Source: Lepidostoma basale
Lineage: Eukaryota > Arthropoda > Insecta > Trichoptera > Lepidostomatidae
Direction: 5' to 3'
DNA length: 64,000 nt
NCBI GenBank assembly: GCA_022606425.2
Contig: JAHDVF020000734.1
Location: forward strand, 434,001-498,000
In this document: positions 33,431 to 43,995 of the stretch, in pieces
How the letters are laid out: each line of letters opens with the position of its first letter
Numbering within the stretch: the first letter of the stretch is position 1
Translations under genes and position numbers: made by a program
The notes under the pieces: model-generated
Seen by the model: only the letters and a program-made list of their open reading frames with translations
Told to the model about the DNA's origin: nothing
Databases searched by the model: none

Positions 33431-33535
33431 ATAGTCCATTGTTTTGGCCGAAACACTACGATACTTCAATATTATTAACTGTTAAATTTTTAATGTAATA
33501 AACACTTTTTGAAAATGTCGCGACAGCATTGTGAT
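33430..33535 (-). repeat. HHb tail, reversed, core lost
   Basis: TCCATTGTTTTGGCCGAAAC, ACTACGATACTTC, AACTGTTAAATT and finally TGTCGCGACAGC. The copy stops in the stem III region, so no core remains. Confidence 0.65.
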
Positions 33536-33762
33536 ATAATATTATAACAGTGTTTTATATTAAACAGTTAGAATGTTTAACTATAGATCTTAGCAATAAT
33601 TTATTTTTAAAAATGAGAAGCTGCGTGTCAGCTTCAAAAACTCATTTTATAGTTATAGGTGAAATTATAAAAAAAATATAAAAAGCAAGGGGGGATTTAC
33701 AAAATATTGTAGAAGAAATCGGCAAAAGGTCTATGGGACAAAAAAGTTTGGGAATCCCTGAT

Positions 33763-33893
33763 CCAAAGGAAACACTAAATTAAGGAATATTTATTTTACT
33801 TTAATATATATTTTTTCTACTTATTCTACTTATTTATTTTACTTTAATATATTTTTTTTCCAAAGGAAACACTAAATTAAGGAATATTTATTT
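33763..33893. repeat. Tandem duplication of about 97 bp
   Basis: CCAAAGGAAACACTAAATTA AGGAATATTTATTT occurs at about 33763 and again at about 33860, and TTATTTTACTTTAATATAT repeats between them. The second repeat abuts LINE-C. Confidence 0.7.
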
Positions 33894-33894
33894 A

Positions 33895-34600
33895 TATATC
33901 GAGTGGGTCTCGGGATGAATATGGACAAGACGAAAGTCATGTATAATGAACATATTATCCCGGGATCAGTAACCGTCGATGGGTCGGCTCTCGAAGTGGT
34001 ACAAGAATACACATATCTTGGCCAAATCATACAATTAGGACGAGATAATTTCGAGAAAGAAGCCAACCGAAGAATTCAGTTGGGTTGGGCGGCCTTTGGG
34101 AAATTACGTCATGTTTTCACTTCCAAAATACCACAATGCCTCAAGACTAAAGTCTTCAACCAGTGCGTTTTGCCAGTCATAACATACGGAGCCGAGACGT
34201 GGACATTGACAAAAGGTCTAGTCTACAGATTCAAGGTTGCCCAGCGCGCCATGGAAAGAGCCATGCTTGGAATAACCTTGAGGGATAGATTTAGAAACGA
34301 ATTTATTCGACAACAAACCAAGGTGACTGAGGTGGCTCTACGGATAGGCGGGCTGAAGTGGCGGTGGGCTGGCCATATCTGTCGGAGAACCGACAGCCGA
34401 TGGGGAAGACGGGTTCTGGAGTGGAGACCGCGTACAGGATTCCGTAGAGTTGGACGTCCCCCTGCCCGCTGGACCGACGATCTGAAGAGGATTGCTGGAC
34501 ATGGATGGATGGGAGCGGCAATGGATAGGGGGCGGTGGAGGGCTTTGGGAGAGGCCTACATTCAGCAGTGGATGACAGACGGCTGATGATGATGATATAT
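33895..34600 (+). mobile_element. LINE-C 3' part with (GAT)n end
   Basis: The open frame 33903-34586 (227 codons) begins just after where the YADD box would be: GLGMNMDKTKVM (residues 2-13) is the post-YADD segment, YLGQIIQLGRDNF the thumb region, then CVLPVITYGAETWTLTKG, AMERAMLGITLRDR, RWAGHICRRTDSRWGRRVLEW, RPPARWTDDLKRIAG and EAYIQQWMTDG-stop. The frame is uninterrupted, so the insertion is probably fairly young, but the catalytic RT and endonuclease are absent. ATG at 33903 is not a real start. Confidence 0.8.
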
Positions 34601-35165
34601 TTTTTCAACTTATAACTTCAAATAGAGAAATTCGATATAAATTTCAAATCATGTTTTATCTAGCTTTATCTTTAATTTTCTTCTATTTATTTGTATAATT
34701 CACCTCGTTGCTCTTTACCGCCATTTTCATAATACTGCGTAGTTAAGCAAAAAATTTAATAACATGTACAACTAAGTTCATCAAGGAAACCTCAACAATA
34801 TAAATTTCAGTGAGGAACTTATTCTAATTTATGCATATATTTTGCCTCAGAGAACAAGGACCACCTGTCCTAGCATATTTGTTACCAACAATAACTTAAA
34901 ATTTTAACAACTCCTATATCTAAACTTGTATCTTTCGGACCAGGATGTACCTACTAAGAATCAGGAATGACAAGCTCGAAGATATTCCTAATTCTATTCC
35001 ACATGCTTCTCAGCAAATGGCGTACTCCTGAACTTCTTCTCGAAGCGCTGATAGCCGAGTCTGACAGTTGCTGGGTTGCTTCCGTAGTTTTTTTAATTGT
35101 TTTTTTTAAGCCTTGTATGTTGTAAAGAAAATTACGGGAAAATTGTTTTCATATACATCAAAGAA
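34600..35165. other. Nothing recognised
   Basis: AT-rich; a GC-balanced segment around 34920-35080 holds no coding frame. Confidence 0.3.
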
Positions 35166-35556
35166 ACAAACAAGCCATTAAGCCGTTTCCCCGCAGGGGT
35201 AGGAGGAGGAGAATGGACCGCCACACTACTCTATCCTGGCAAACCTCTCTAGCTTCCTCCACATTTATACAACGAGTCATACACGCACGTCGATTCCTCC
35301 GATTTCTAACATGACCAACCTTTAAAATTTGATTAATTTGGTCATGCTATGTTTTCCTCGCTCTGCTTCGACTCCGTACTCCATTTACAACATTAACTCT
35401 TTCACCATCCATGAGTTCCATATGTCCGAACCATCTTAGCGATCCTTTCATAATTTTGTCCATAATACCTTCTTCCGCTCTACATTCCTTTCTTATATCA
35501 GCATTTGAGATTCTGTCGTATATCGTTCTATCACACATACGTCTTAGATATAACAT
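35165..35556 (-). mobile_element. LINE-A 3' end
   Basis: The minus frame 35347-35556 reads MLYLRRMCDRTIYDRISNAD, then MDKIMKGSLRWFGHMELMDG. The downstream part is readable in other frames to the reversed end GCCGTTTCCCCGCAGGGGTA. It is a distinct subfamily (ADIRKECRAEEGIMD) from the 36112 copy. Confidence 0.8.
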
Positions 35557-36111
35557 ACATCAATTAGGCTATTAAATATCCTCAGTAATTGAAATTAGTT
35601 TATCAAGTTTGCCTTTAAATTAATAAACACGAACATCCTATTTATAAGTACAGTGCCCTGTTAACTTTGCCAGAAGCCTGACGAATTAAAAATCTGAGTG
35701 ACGCATCTTATAATGTTGCCTCGTGTATGAAAAGAGGTACAATATTTTATTAAGTTATTCTTCACATTCGTTCTGCTTAATCAAAAATTTGCCGCTGAGA
35801 AAAAAAATCTATTAAAAAAGGACTCATCTCACTAATGATTATAAATTTGAATAGATTTTCATGATTATCTATAAGCAAATAAAAAATAATCGTGACCATA
35901 GAAAAATATACAAAGCTGCTTTGACTTACAGAATTACAGAGGCGCGCAAAGATTTTTAAAACTACTGAGAACTTCAATATCTAGATTTGATATACGAGTA
36001 GAGTGATAATAATGTTTTGGTAAAACACTGGTTGTTTTCCATCAATTGAAATCAGAAACTCATGTCTCTTTTGTAGAGGGTATAATATAAAAAATACATA
36101 ATATTCGAATA

Positions 36112-36693
36112 GAAGGGTTGGGGCAGGCAACAAAGTGAATGGTGCACTTAAAGTTGGCATCGCAAACAAAAACCTATCCAAAAAAAGCTAGAATGGTAGT
36201 GCACAATGGTGTTCTTCTACCGACCCTTATGTATGGAAGCGAAGCATAGCTCTGGCAAAAGAAGAAGAAGAAATGAGATCTCTTAGACGAATGTGTGGAT
36301 ACTCTGTGTATGATAGAGTGTCTGAGTGAATGAAAATATAAGAAGTGAATGCGGTGCGAATGATGGTGTTATGAACAAAATAATGAAAGAATCATTAAGA
36401 TGGTTTGGACATATGGAAAGAATGAATGAAGAAAGAATGGTAAATAATTATACGTTAACGATGTAAATGGAACCAGAAAAAGAGGAAGACCGAGGAAAAC
36501 GTGGCACGATCAAATAAATCAAATATTGAATGTCGGCCATGTGAGGAGTCAGAAAAATCGAGGCGCGTGCATGACACGATGTATAAATGTTGAGGAATCG
36601 AGAGAACTATGTCAGGAAAGAAAAGTGTGGCATTCCATTCTTTCTGCCTACCCCTTCGGGGAGACGGCGTGATGGTTAGTTAGTTAGTTAGTT
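36112..36693 (+). mobile_element. LINE-A 3' end, longest plus copy, with target-site duplication
   Basis: NGVLLPTLMYGSEA, then MRSLRRMCGYSVYDRVSE, SLRWFGHMERMNEERMVN, RGRPRKTWHDQINQILNVGH and SAYPFGETA-stop, with the tail GGTTAGTTAGTTAGTTAG. An AAGAAGAAGAAG stretch replaces part of the WLWQK region. ACATAATATTCGAATA (36096-36111) and ACATAATAATCGATAT (36694-36709) flank it, a decayed duplication of about 16 bp. Stops interrupt the frame. Confidence 0.85.
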
Positions 36694-37004
36694 ACATAAT
36701 AATCGATATTAATATATCTGTATTAAGTGTTACAATTTTGAAGAAAAAAAAATACTACCATGATACAGAAGTGATAAACTCAACAAGCCGCCCCTGCTAT
36801 CCGCAGTATCAAATTACCCAGTGACTTATGCTATATTAATGTACAAATGTACGCTATTGATCCTAATGCATTTGACCGACATATGACCAGTAAATTACGA
36901 ACATTAAATTGTCATCCTTTAATGGACAAATCGTCATTCTATTCAACGAGTACAATATAGCGCGTTATATGGTAACTTATATATTTGTGAAACAACGATT
37001 ACAG

Positions 37005-37108
37005 ATCTTCTTCTTCTTCTTCTTCTTCTTCTTCTTCTTCTTCTTCTTCTTCTTCTTCTTCTTCTTCTTCTTCTTCTTCTTCTTCTTCTTCTTCTTCTTC
37101 TACTTCTT
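37005..37108. repeat. (CTT)n microsatellite from a LINE-E tail
   Basis: About 33 uninterrupted CTT units lie exactly at the 3' end of the minus-strand LINE-E, so the run is its expanded (AAG)n tail. The poly-Phe and poly-Arg frames across it are artefacts. Confidence 0.85.
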
Positions 37109-37475
37109 CTGATTGCTGATCTCGCGATCTGTTTATGCATGATATCAACTTTTTTCCTGTGATGAAGACGGCAGCCTTCTCTCCATCTCTTTGGCGATCG
37201 TCCTGGTGATCGACGGCCCTCGGGAGTCTCGTGCATCAAGATCTTATGAATTCTCGCTGCATCCATTCCCTCGATGTGGTCCCTCCAAAATCGTCTCCTC
37301 TGCCTACTCCATCTCACTATGTCTTCAATTTCGCAGGATTTGTGAATTTCTACATTGGGTATCCAATCTCTAAGGGTTCTCCCCACAATAGGTCGCAATG
37401 TTCTCATATCTGCTACTATTAAGATATGTTTGGTTCTAGCAGTGTCTACTCTTGCTTCGATTCCGTAAGGATTAC
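37109..37475 (-). mobile_element. LINE-E C-terminal region
   Basis: The minus frame from 37407 reads MRTLRPIVGRTLRDWIPNVE, IHKSCEIEDIVRWSRQRRRF WRDHIEGMDAARIHK and GRSPKRWREGCRL. Upstream RARVDTARTKHI-type residues extend it to about 37475. It is one of the least damaged LINE-E copies. Confidence 0.8.
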
Positions 37476-37749
37476 ATACATATTTAAATTACAAAATATT
37501 AGTACAATAAGGGCACTGGGTTGTGAGAAAAAAAAATCACTCATACAATAAAAAGTAACCCATTTTTTTAGTTATTATTATTAGTATTTAAATTGTGTAA
37601 TGATCAAATATAAAACCATTTATTAAATAATCTCAACACAGTTGAATTGAAAAACAAAATACAAATACTCGTACCCTACCAAAAACGTAATATTTTTTTT
37701 TTCAGTAAAATTAAAGGTTCCGGAATTATAAATTGTATTTTGTTTAATC

Positions 37750-37795
37750 AGTTAGTAGACCAGATGATGGCAGTAAGCTGCCTTAACCAATCGAA
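37750..37795 (+). repeat. HHe-like degenerate core
   Basis: CAGATGA (37761-37767), extra T, GGCAG-TAAG-CTGCC, then TTAACC where GAAACC is expected, and AATCGAAGCC (compare CGGTCGAAGACG at 47958). Stem II is perfect although the GAAAC box is gone. Confidence 0.5.
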
Positions 37796-37799
37796 GCCA

Positions 37800-38056
37800 C
37801 AAAATCAAGCGGAATTAAACTCATAGTCAGCCTGTGTCCATACGATGCAGAACCCTAGCCTCTCCACCCCCACGCTATCACTTTCGATCTCTCGCCAGTG
37901 TTCTTCAGGCCTTTCCCGCCGTTCGCACAATATCATCGCTCCACCTGGTGGACCTTCTCCCGACACTGCTGTTACGCTCCCCACTCTGACCCAACCTTGA
38001 CCTCCATTCACCAACCTCCTGGCTCCATCTTCCATCATCCTGTTGGCACACACTTA
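37800..38056 (-). other. GC-rich 82-codon open frame, unidentified
   Basis: The minus frame 37805-38053 has clearly higher GC than its surroundings and contains CERRERPEEHWREIESDSVG. The EHWREI piece loosely resembles LINE termini, but I cannot place it. It follows the HHe-like core directly. Confidence 0.3.
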
Positions 38057-38184
38057 AATTAAACTAAATATACTCGTATATTTAAAGGAACTTTTTTTCA
38101 TATATTTTTTTTTCATTAATATTTTGATGTGAATTTGTAGAAAATATTGACTGAAAATATTTTTGTAATTTGAGCTTAAATTTT

Positions 38185-38325
38185 GTAACACCTGATGATG
38201 TCAACATAGGTTGACGAAACAGCTGTCGCGTAAAATAAAATACAGTTGTGATACATAAAACAAAGTTATTTAATTTAACAGTTTAAAATGTTAAGGTATC
38301 ATAGTGTTTCGGCCAAAACAATGGT
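38185..38325 (+). repeat. HHb repeat, complete from core to end
   Basis: CTGATGA (38192-38198), extra T, GTCAAC (38200-38205), ATAG, GTTGAC (38210-38215), GAAAC (38216-38220), then AGCTGTCGCG, ATACAGTTGTGATACATAAA, AACAGTTTAAAATGTTAAGG and TAGTGTTTCGGCCAAAACAA. Copies of this class commonly start at TGTAACACCTG, as here: the stem III 5' strand is absent. Confidence 0.75.
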
Positions 38326-38495
38326 ATGGTAATGGTTCCTAGTATTAGTAGAATCTTGAAACGCAAGATATGTAGATTGGGGTTTCTGTTACAGTGTTAT
38401 TATTGTTTTTATCTTATTATGCAATAACTGTTAAAAAGGAATTAAAACACTGTTGAGTTTATTTTTCTCTACATCTTTCGAAAGCCATATCATAA

Positions 38496-38988
38496 CTAAC
38501 TAATTAACCAACCAACCATCACGCCGTCTCCCCGAAGGGGTAGGCAGAAAGAATGGACTGCCACACTTTTCTTTCCTGACATATTTCTCTCGCTTCCTCA
38601 ACATTCATACATCGTGTCATGCACGCGCGTCGATTTCTCTGACTCCTCACAAGGCCGACATTCAATATTTAATTTATTTGATCTTGCCATGTTTTTCTCG
38701 GTCTTCCTCTATATAATTTTTTTACCATTCCTTCTTCATTCATTATTTCCATATGTCGAAACCATCTTAATGATCCTTTCAATATTTTGTTCATGACACC
38801 ATCATTCGCACCGCATTCACTTCTTATATTTTTATTCGACACTCTATCATACACAGAGTATCTACACATTCTTCTAAGAGATCTCATTTCTACTGCATTT
38901 ATTCTACTTTCATCTTTCTTTGCCAGTTCCATGCTTCGCTTCCATACATAAGGGTCGGTAGAAGAACACCATGGTGCACTGCCATTCT
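38496..38988 (-). mobile_element. LINE-A 3' end with target-site duplication
   Basis: The minus frame 38669-38932 reads INAVEMRSLRRMCRYSVYDR, CGANDGVMNKILKGSLRWF and GRPRKTWQDQIN. The reversed terminus starts CATCACGCCGTCTCCCCGAA. AGCCATATCATAA (38483-38495) and AGCCATATTATAA (38989-39001) flank it with one mismatch. It resembles the 36112 copy closely. Confidence 0.85.
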
Positions 38989-38992
38989 AGCC

Positions 38993-40755
38993 ATATTATA
39001 AATAAATGTATTTCATATTAATAACAATGATCATCATTTGCAATCAAACAAATGAGTGCATTTAAATCTAATCGTGATTATGGAAGATAAAAAGGTAATT
39101 AAAAAGATGTCAAATTATTGACACGCGCGCGATTAAGATCAATTTCATGCAAAGGTTTTAATTAAATTTAATAAATAATATAAATACCAGTCAGAGTACT
39201 CACTCATGACTGGCCGAGAGTGGCGTGATTCACAGCTCTGGACTGATGCTGCGATGATCTCATCAAGACACATTCCTTCCACGGAGATCCTGCCGACTTA
39301 ACACAAAAACCAGTGACGCCACGAGATTTGCAATATCATGAGATTAAAATCTTCTTAAGCTAAACCTGACACATATTTATCTAGTTATTATGAAATGATA
39401 TCGGGGATAAATTAACATTTCGCAAATGACGTTAAGCAATCTAAGGGTTATCCTTTGATCTCCCCCACGATATCACGTCTTTTAAAGCTGGACATTTTCT
39501 CAGCATAATAATTTATTTAATAACATATCCTTCCTGATTTGAATCATGGTTAACAAATGATTTCTAAAACATTACTTCACTACTGGTGTGAATATTTTTT
39601 TATGAAAGTGAGTTAAGACATTAATTTATAGCATTGATTTATATTTGATTCTTAACTTAAAGTTTTTACGCATCAATATATTGGCTTTATTCATTTCACC
39701 TATTTATTTCTACGTGTTTGGACCGTGAAAGTCTTTTTTACTTCAAACATTATTTTTTTATTCCAATTATTTGAACCAATGTAATTATACCACTATTTTA
39801 TCTGTATTTTGTATAAAATATTAAACCATCAAGATTAGGGGAGCAAAAATTTTAAAGTGTAAATTTAAAAGATATAAAAAAACATTTAAACTGAAATGAT
39901 AAATATAATATGTATGTCATAAATATGATATAATATACAAATAAAAATGCGTTTTTTTTCATAAAGTATTAAAAATTATTTATATTCGTATAGTGTTAAT
40001 TCTAAACTTTTTTTTTATATTCCAAAAAAAATATATGTAACTATAATAGTATAACAGTTTACAAGTTTAAACTAATGTCCTGTTCAAACGTATACGAAAC
40101 AAATGAGATGATTAATTAAAAAAACAGGAAATAAAACCTAAAACATACCAGTAGTCATAAAAAAAGAAGAAATTATCAATTTCAACTAATTAATTATTTT
40201 AATTTAAAATAATTTATTTTATTTAAATATTCGGATGACCACGTATCAACCTAGAAGATTAATTATCAAAATCTTAGACTTAAGAGAATATAAAAAATGT
40301 ACGTTTTTGATAATTGAAGAAGAGAAAAAAGTTTCTTCTATCATATCTCAGAGAATATTTTTTTCGGTTCACGTAGCGCCCATGCCCTGCAAGTGATTCA
40401 TCTCACCCCTATAGCCTCCGTCCGGGTCCACGGGGGTCGCACGGCCTGCGGTTTCCTCAAAAAGGTTCCCGTTAATAAGCATCGGCCTGATCATGGATCA
40501 CGTAATCAGTATTGACTCTAGGAATCGTGTTTCACCGTTCCGGTACCAACACATCATATTTCGTACTACATAACAACACATAGTAACGAAGATTGAGAAG
40601 TATTTTAATTATAACTTTACCAGTAGGTTACTGACTACCTCGAATAACTCAGTAACTCGAATATATATTTATAAAGTTTATAATTGATGAAATGTAATAA
40701 TCTTTTACTGAAATTTAATTATGGGTTTGGTAATCTTTTACTTGAAAACAAGTAT
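38993..40755. other. No gene recognised
   Basis: Two GC-balanced blocks (39200-39310 and 40370-40560, the latter with CCGTCCGGGTCCACGGGGGT) are not repeated elsewhere in the window and lack open frames. The rest is AT-rich. Confidence 0.3.
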
Positions 40756-40756
40756 T

Positions 40757-41040
40757 GTCATAGTACTGACTTACTTCCTATAGCCATACAACTCTTGAAG
40801 AGTTTTATCCTCCTTGATGATTTTCCCCCAAGCTCCTCGATCCTGCACCTTTTGTTCACAGATGTCCGATTCGCCCAACCTAGCCAGATCAGCCAGAACG
40901 TTGTCCATTACGCGCTGTCTAGGCTTTCCTAGAGATCTTACTCCAATCGGTCTAGACGCGTACAGGGTCTTGATTCATCATAAGGTCTCGTTACTATGTA
41001 TTTTTAAGTGGAAGGATAGTAAGTACAACGCACAACCCCC
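40757..41040 (-). mobile_element. LINE-I C-terminal fragment, longer copy
   Basis: On the minus strand RPIGVRSLGKPRQRVMDNVL, then ADLARLGESD, RSRSLGENHQGG and YGYRK are readable across shifts. It matches 2558-2686 (CGTTGTCCATTACGCGCTGT versus CATTGTCCATTAGGCGCTGT). Confidence 0.6.
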
Positions 41041-41045
41041 AGAAT

Positions 41046-41300
41046 TATTATTATTATTTTGTTAAATCGCTCTTTACATCATTACAGCGCGAGCCAAATC
41101 GATGTAAAGGGTAATAGTTATCATATTGATTCACGTGACATGTGATAGATAAGTAAATCTATCGGCATTTTATAGTCATGTGAATTCTGCACCAGACCAA
41201 AGACCGTGACAATCACAGTGCCATCGCCGGTAATCGAACCCGGAACCTTCGGGGTGGAAGTCAATGCGCTTACCACTCTGCCACAAAGGTCGTCGAGTAT
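41046..41300 (-). mobile_element. SINE-1, full length
   Basis: A box TGGCAGAGTGG (complement of 41273-41283) and B box GGTTCGATTAC (complement of 41230-41240), body, and the second tail type ending CTTTACATCGATTTGGCTCG, then GAGCGATTTAACAAAATAAT. The boxes are 32 bp apart, as expected for a tRNA-type promoter. Confidence 0.8.
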
Positions 41301-41560
41301 GAATGGAGGACCGCACCTGCCATTGGTCAGCGGGTCCATTGGACCTAGATGAGAGGACTGATATACATATCCATCGGCCGTTTCCCTATCCGCTACCTGG
41401 GGACGCTCCTACGCTGTGGCAGGCCAGCGCGAGGTATTGTTAAAGTGTTCTTTGCAATTGATGTAGTAGCAGATCTTATGCGCGGGAGTGTGACTAGATT
41501 CAGGAAATAACTGGGGAGACCTCTACTCGGGGTTGCGGTCGGCGGAGAAAAAAAAGATTA
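41300..41560. other. GC-rich unassigned block
   Basis: GC-rich (CATCGGCCGTTTCCCTATCC, ACCTGGGGACGCTCCTACGC). Minus frames give RPQVADRETADGYVYQSSH, with no family I recognise. It lies between two SINE-1 copies. CCACGAACAGCTCCATGGAT CGCGACCC at 41579-41606 looks like a LINE-D terminal scrap (compare 53925). Confidence 0.3.
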
Positions 41561-41687
41561 GGGGCGTTCTGTTTTGGCCACGAACAGCTCCATGGATCGC
41601 GACCCTCAATAATGTTAAAACGAATAAAAAATGTAGAATCACTCAGAATAATAGTTATTTTACCAACCAAAGGAGCATAAACATGAC

Positions 41688-41950
41688 GACCTTCATAGCC
41701 AAGTGGTAAGTACTTTGACTGCCATATCGAAGGTCCCGGGTTCGATTCCCGGCGATGACATTGTGATTGTCACACTGTTTTTGGTCTGGTGAAGAATTCA
41801 CGTGACAATACAATGGCGATAGATAAGCTACCTATCACGTGTCACGAGAATCAATATGATAGCTATACCCTTTACATCGATTTGGCTCACGCTGTAATTA
41901 TGTAAAATAGAAATAATAATAGAAAAAAAAAAAAATAGAAATAATAATAA
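41688..41950 (+). mobile_element. SINE-1, full length
   Basis: A box TAGCCAAGTGG (41696-41706), B box GGTTCGATTCC (41739-41749), body TGTGATTGTCACACTGTTTT, tail CTTTACATCGATTTGGCTCA and an A-rich (AAT)n end. With the minus copy at 41046 it forms an inverted pair 390 bp apart. Confidence 0.85.
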
Positions 41951-42007
41951 TAATAAATAAAAAAACTAAAGAAATATAAAAATAATTAATTTAAATCGTA
42001 ACTTCAT

Positions 42008-42228
42008 GTATACTACGTAAAAGGAACAAGAAATAGAGAAAGACCGAGGAAAACGTAGCACGACCAAATCAATCATATATTAAATGTCACGCAAAGAGTC
42101 GGAGAAATCGCCATGCGTGCATGACACGATGTATGAAAGTTGAGGAACGAAATTATGTTAGGATTAAACAGAATGATGGTCCATTATTTTTGCAACCCCT
42201 TCGTGGAGACGGCATGATGGACAGTTTG
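42008..42228 (+). mobile_element. LINE-A 3' end, decayed
   Basis: GTRNRERPRKT, a stop in place of W, HDQIN-type residues, NRHACMTRCMKVEERN, then the altered end CCCTTCGTGGAGACGGCATG. No TTAG tail is left. Confidence 0.7.
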
Positions 42229-42371
42229 TAAATTGTTTAAGGGAAAGACAATATTTCTCTGTTAACAGTATTTCAACCAGATTAACAAATTTGGTTTTAT
42301 ATTGTATATTTGTGTAATAAGGATTTGATTTGTTTATGTATAATTAAAATGCGACTATAAGGGATACTATA

Positions 42372-42509
42372 CATAATGCACAATAATTGATACCTAATTC
42401 CTATATAAGGTACAATAATTGGTGAATAACTCAATGTCTATATAAGGCACAATAAATGTTGACTTATAAACTTAATGCATATATAAGGCATAATAATTGG
42501 TAAGTAACC
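42372..42509. repeat. Minisatellite, about 40-bp unit, about four copies
   Basis: Units begin TATATAAGGCACAATAATTG (variants at about 42402, 42439 and 42480), with a more divergent first unit at 42372. Spacing is 37-41 bp. Confidence 0.7.
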
Positions 42510-42543
42510 GAAGATAGGCTCTTTTAAAATTTAGTATACAATG

Positions 42544-42840
42544 TGTCTTCTTCTTCTTTCGGTGCCGTATCAGGTCCCCCCAACGTTGGCGATCACTGCA
42601 ACAAAGGCATATCTATCCTGCGCCACTTGGAACAGGTTCTGAACTCTTGTAATTCCTGTCCACTCTTTGATGTTCCGCAGCCAGGAAAGCTGCCTTCTAC
42701 CAACTTCCCGACGTCCCTATACTTTACCCATTAATATCAGTCGAAGGAGGTGGTATTTTTCTCCCCTTAGCACATGAAAATATGAGACCCTTCTAATTTT
42801 CACACTCGACAACAGCTCTCTATTGGCTCTGGCTATAATA
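42544..42840 (-). mobile_element. LINE-B 3' fragment
   Basis: The plus strand starts TCTTCTTCTTTCGGTGCC GT then ATCAGGTCCCCCCAACGTTG. On the minus strand IARANRELLSSVKIRRVSYF and WLRNIKEWTGITRVQNLFQ are readable with shifts. It is closest to the 12540-12790 region. Confidence 0.75.
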
Positions 42841-42939
42841 TGTGTACTAGATCTAATATATGGTTAAACCTTATCTTTTCTTTGATACGAAGCCATTTCT
42901 TGGTGGTTTGATACATTTAAAAATACAATAAAATTCAAC

Positions 42940-43290
42940 ACTTTTTTACTTAGCATTGACCACATTATTTAAGTAATAAACTGGTTTCGTTTGTGTATAG
43001 CCCTGAGGAAGCTCGCTACAGAGTGAAACCGGTTGGCACTACTATCTCAAAAAGTGTTCATTGTTTTGGCCGAAACACTGTGATACTTCAAAATTTTTAA
43101 CTGTTCACTTATAAAACTCGGTTTTTGGTATCACAATTTTATTTTTTTTATTTTTCTCGACAGCTGTTTCGTCAATCTATGTTGACATCATCAGGTGTTA
43201 CAATGTAACACCTGTTGATCTCAACATAAAAAAAATGTGATACGATAAACAGAGTTTTATAATTTAACTTTTCAAATAAGATGGTTTATA
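42940..43290. repeat. HHd core followed by an HHb fold-back
   Basis: HHd: CTGAGGA (43003-43009), extra A, GCTC-GCTACA-GAGT, GAAAC (43025-43029). Upstream AACTGGTT (42979-42986) can pair with AACCGGTT (43027-43034) as stem III around a GUU triplet. Then comes HHb on the minus strand: end CATTGTTTTGGCCGAAACAC (43060), core TCATCAG (43188-43194) and GTTTC (43166-43170), stem II GTCAAC with ATTGAC. At 43192-43214 the perfect palindrome CAGGTGTTACAATGTAACAC CTG joins a short plus-strand HHb copy that is decayed. Confidence 0.65.
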
Positions 43291-43784
43291 CCAAGTAAAA
43301 CGGTGTTTCATTTTATTTTTAAAAACAATTCAATCAATAAATATAAATTAAAACATAAAATTTCGAGAATATTTATAATTTCAAACATTTGGTTTGTTTC
43401 AAACCTTTAGTATCTTTGTTAATTAAACAATTTATATAAATCTCATTGTTACTTTTCTTGTCATTTTTATATTGTATATAACATTTAAACACGTATCTTC
43501 AAATGTCCTTAATATTGAGTTACTACCTTGTTACTTGCAACAAGGTGGTATGAATATGTTTGTTCACGTATTTCACCTACAGGGTTCAAGTGTCATAACT
43601 CTAGAAAATACTTTATGAGTTCATCTCGTTTCGTTACGTACTTTTTTCTTATTTCTCTATAGGGAATACCAACTTTTTCTAGTACCCAAGTTCCTTAGAA
43701 CTCAGAGTACACCAAGACGGATCTATCAAGTTGTCCTTCTCATCCTATAGGAACTATCATATAAACATAATTTTGTTATTCAAA

Positions 43785-43995
43785 TTGATCAAGACATGGT
43801 TTGCAAAGTTTCTGAGCATAATATTTTTAAAAATGTGTCTTAACTGAAGAAGGACTGTATGTCTGAAACATGTCATTATTATATAATTTGGTTAATATAA
43901 GTGTTATATATATAGCTGTACAAAGTGTATAAAAAAGAAAAATAGAAATAAACCATCATAACAACAAAAAATCTGGCGTACATAGAAGAAAGTAA
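43785..43995 (+). repeat. HHa repeat
   Basis: CTGAAGA (43844-43850), extra A, GGAC-TGTAT-GTCT (one G-U pair), GAAAC (43865-43869), then the tail to TCTGGCGTACATAGAAGAAA. It is the least rearranged HHa copy, with one orientation throughout. Confidence 0.7.

Noticed and set aside
36675..36693. GTTAGTTAGTTAG runs as insect telomeric (TTAGG)n sequence or a telomere-targeted LINE signature
   Set aside because: The unit is four bases (TTAG), occurs only at LINE-A 3' ends, and is its tail repeat.
36909..37407. Poly-Phe and poly-Arg open frames
   Set aside because: They are translations of the (CTT)n run. Only the non-repetitive part downstream (minus strand) is LINE-E.
41696..41749. tRNA gene, from matching A and B boxes
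   Set aside because: The anticodon and acceptor arms do not form, the sequence recurs with a fixed non-tRNA body and tail, so it is a SINE.
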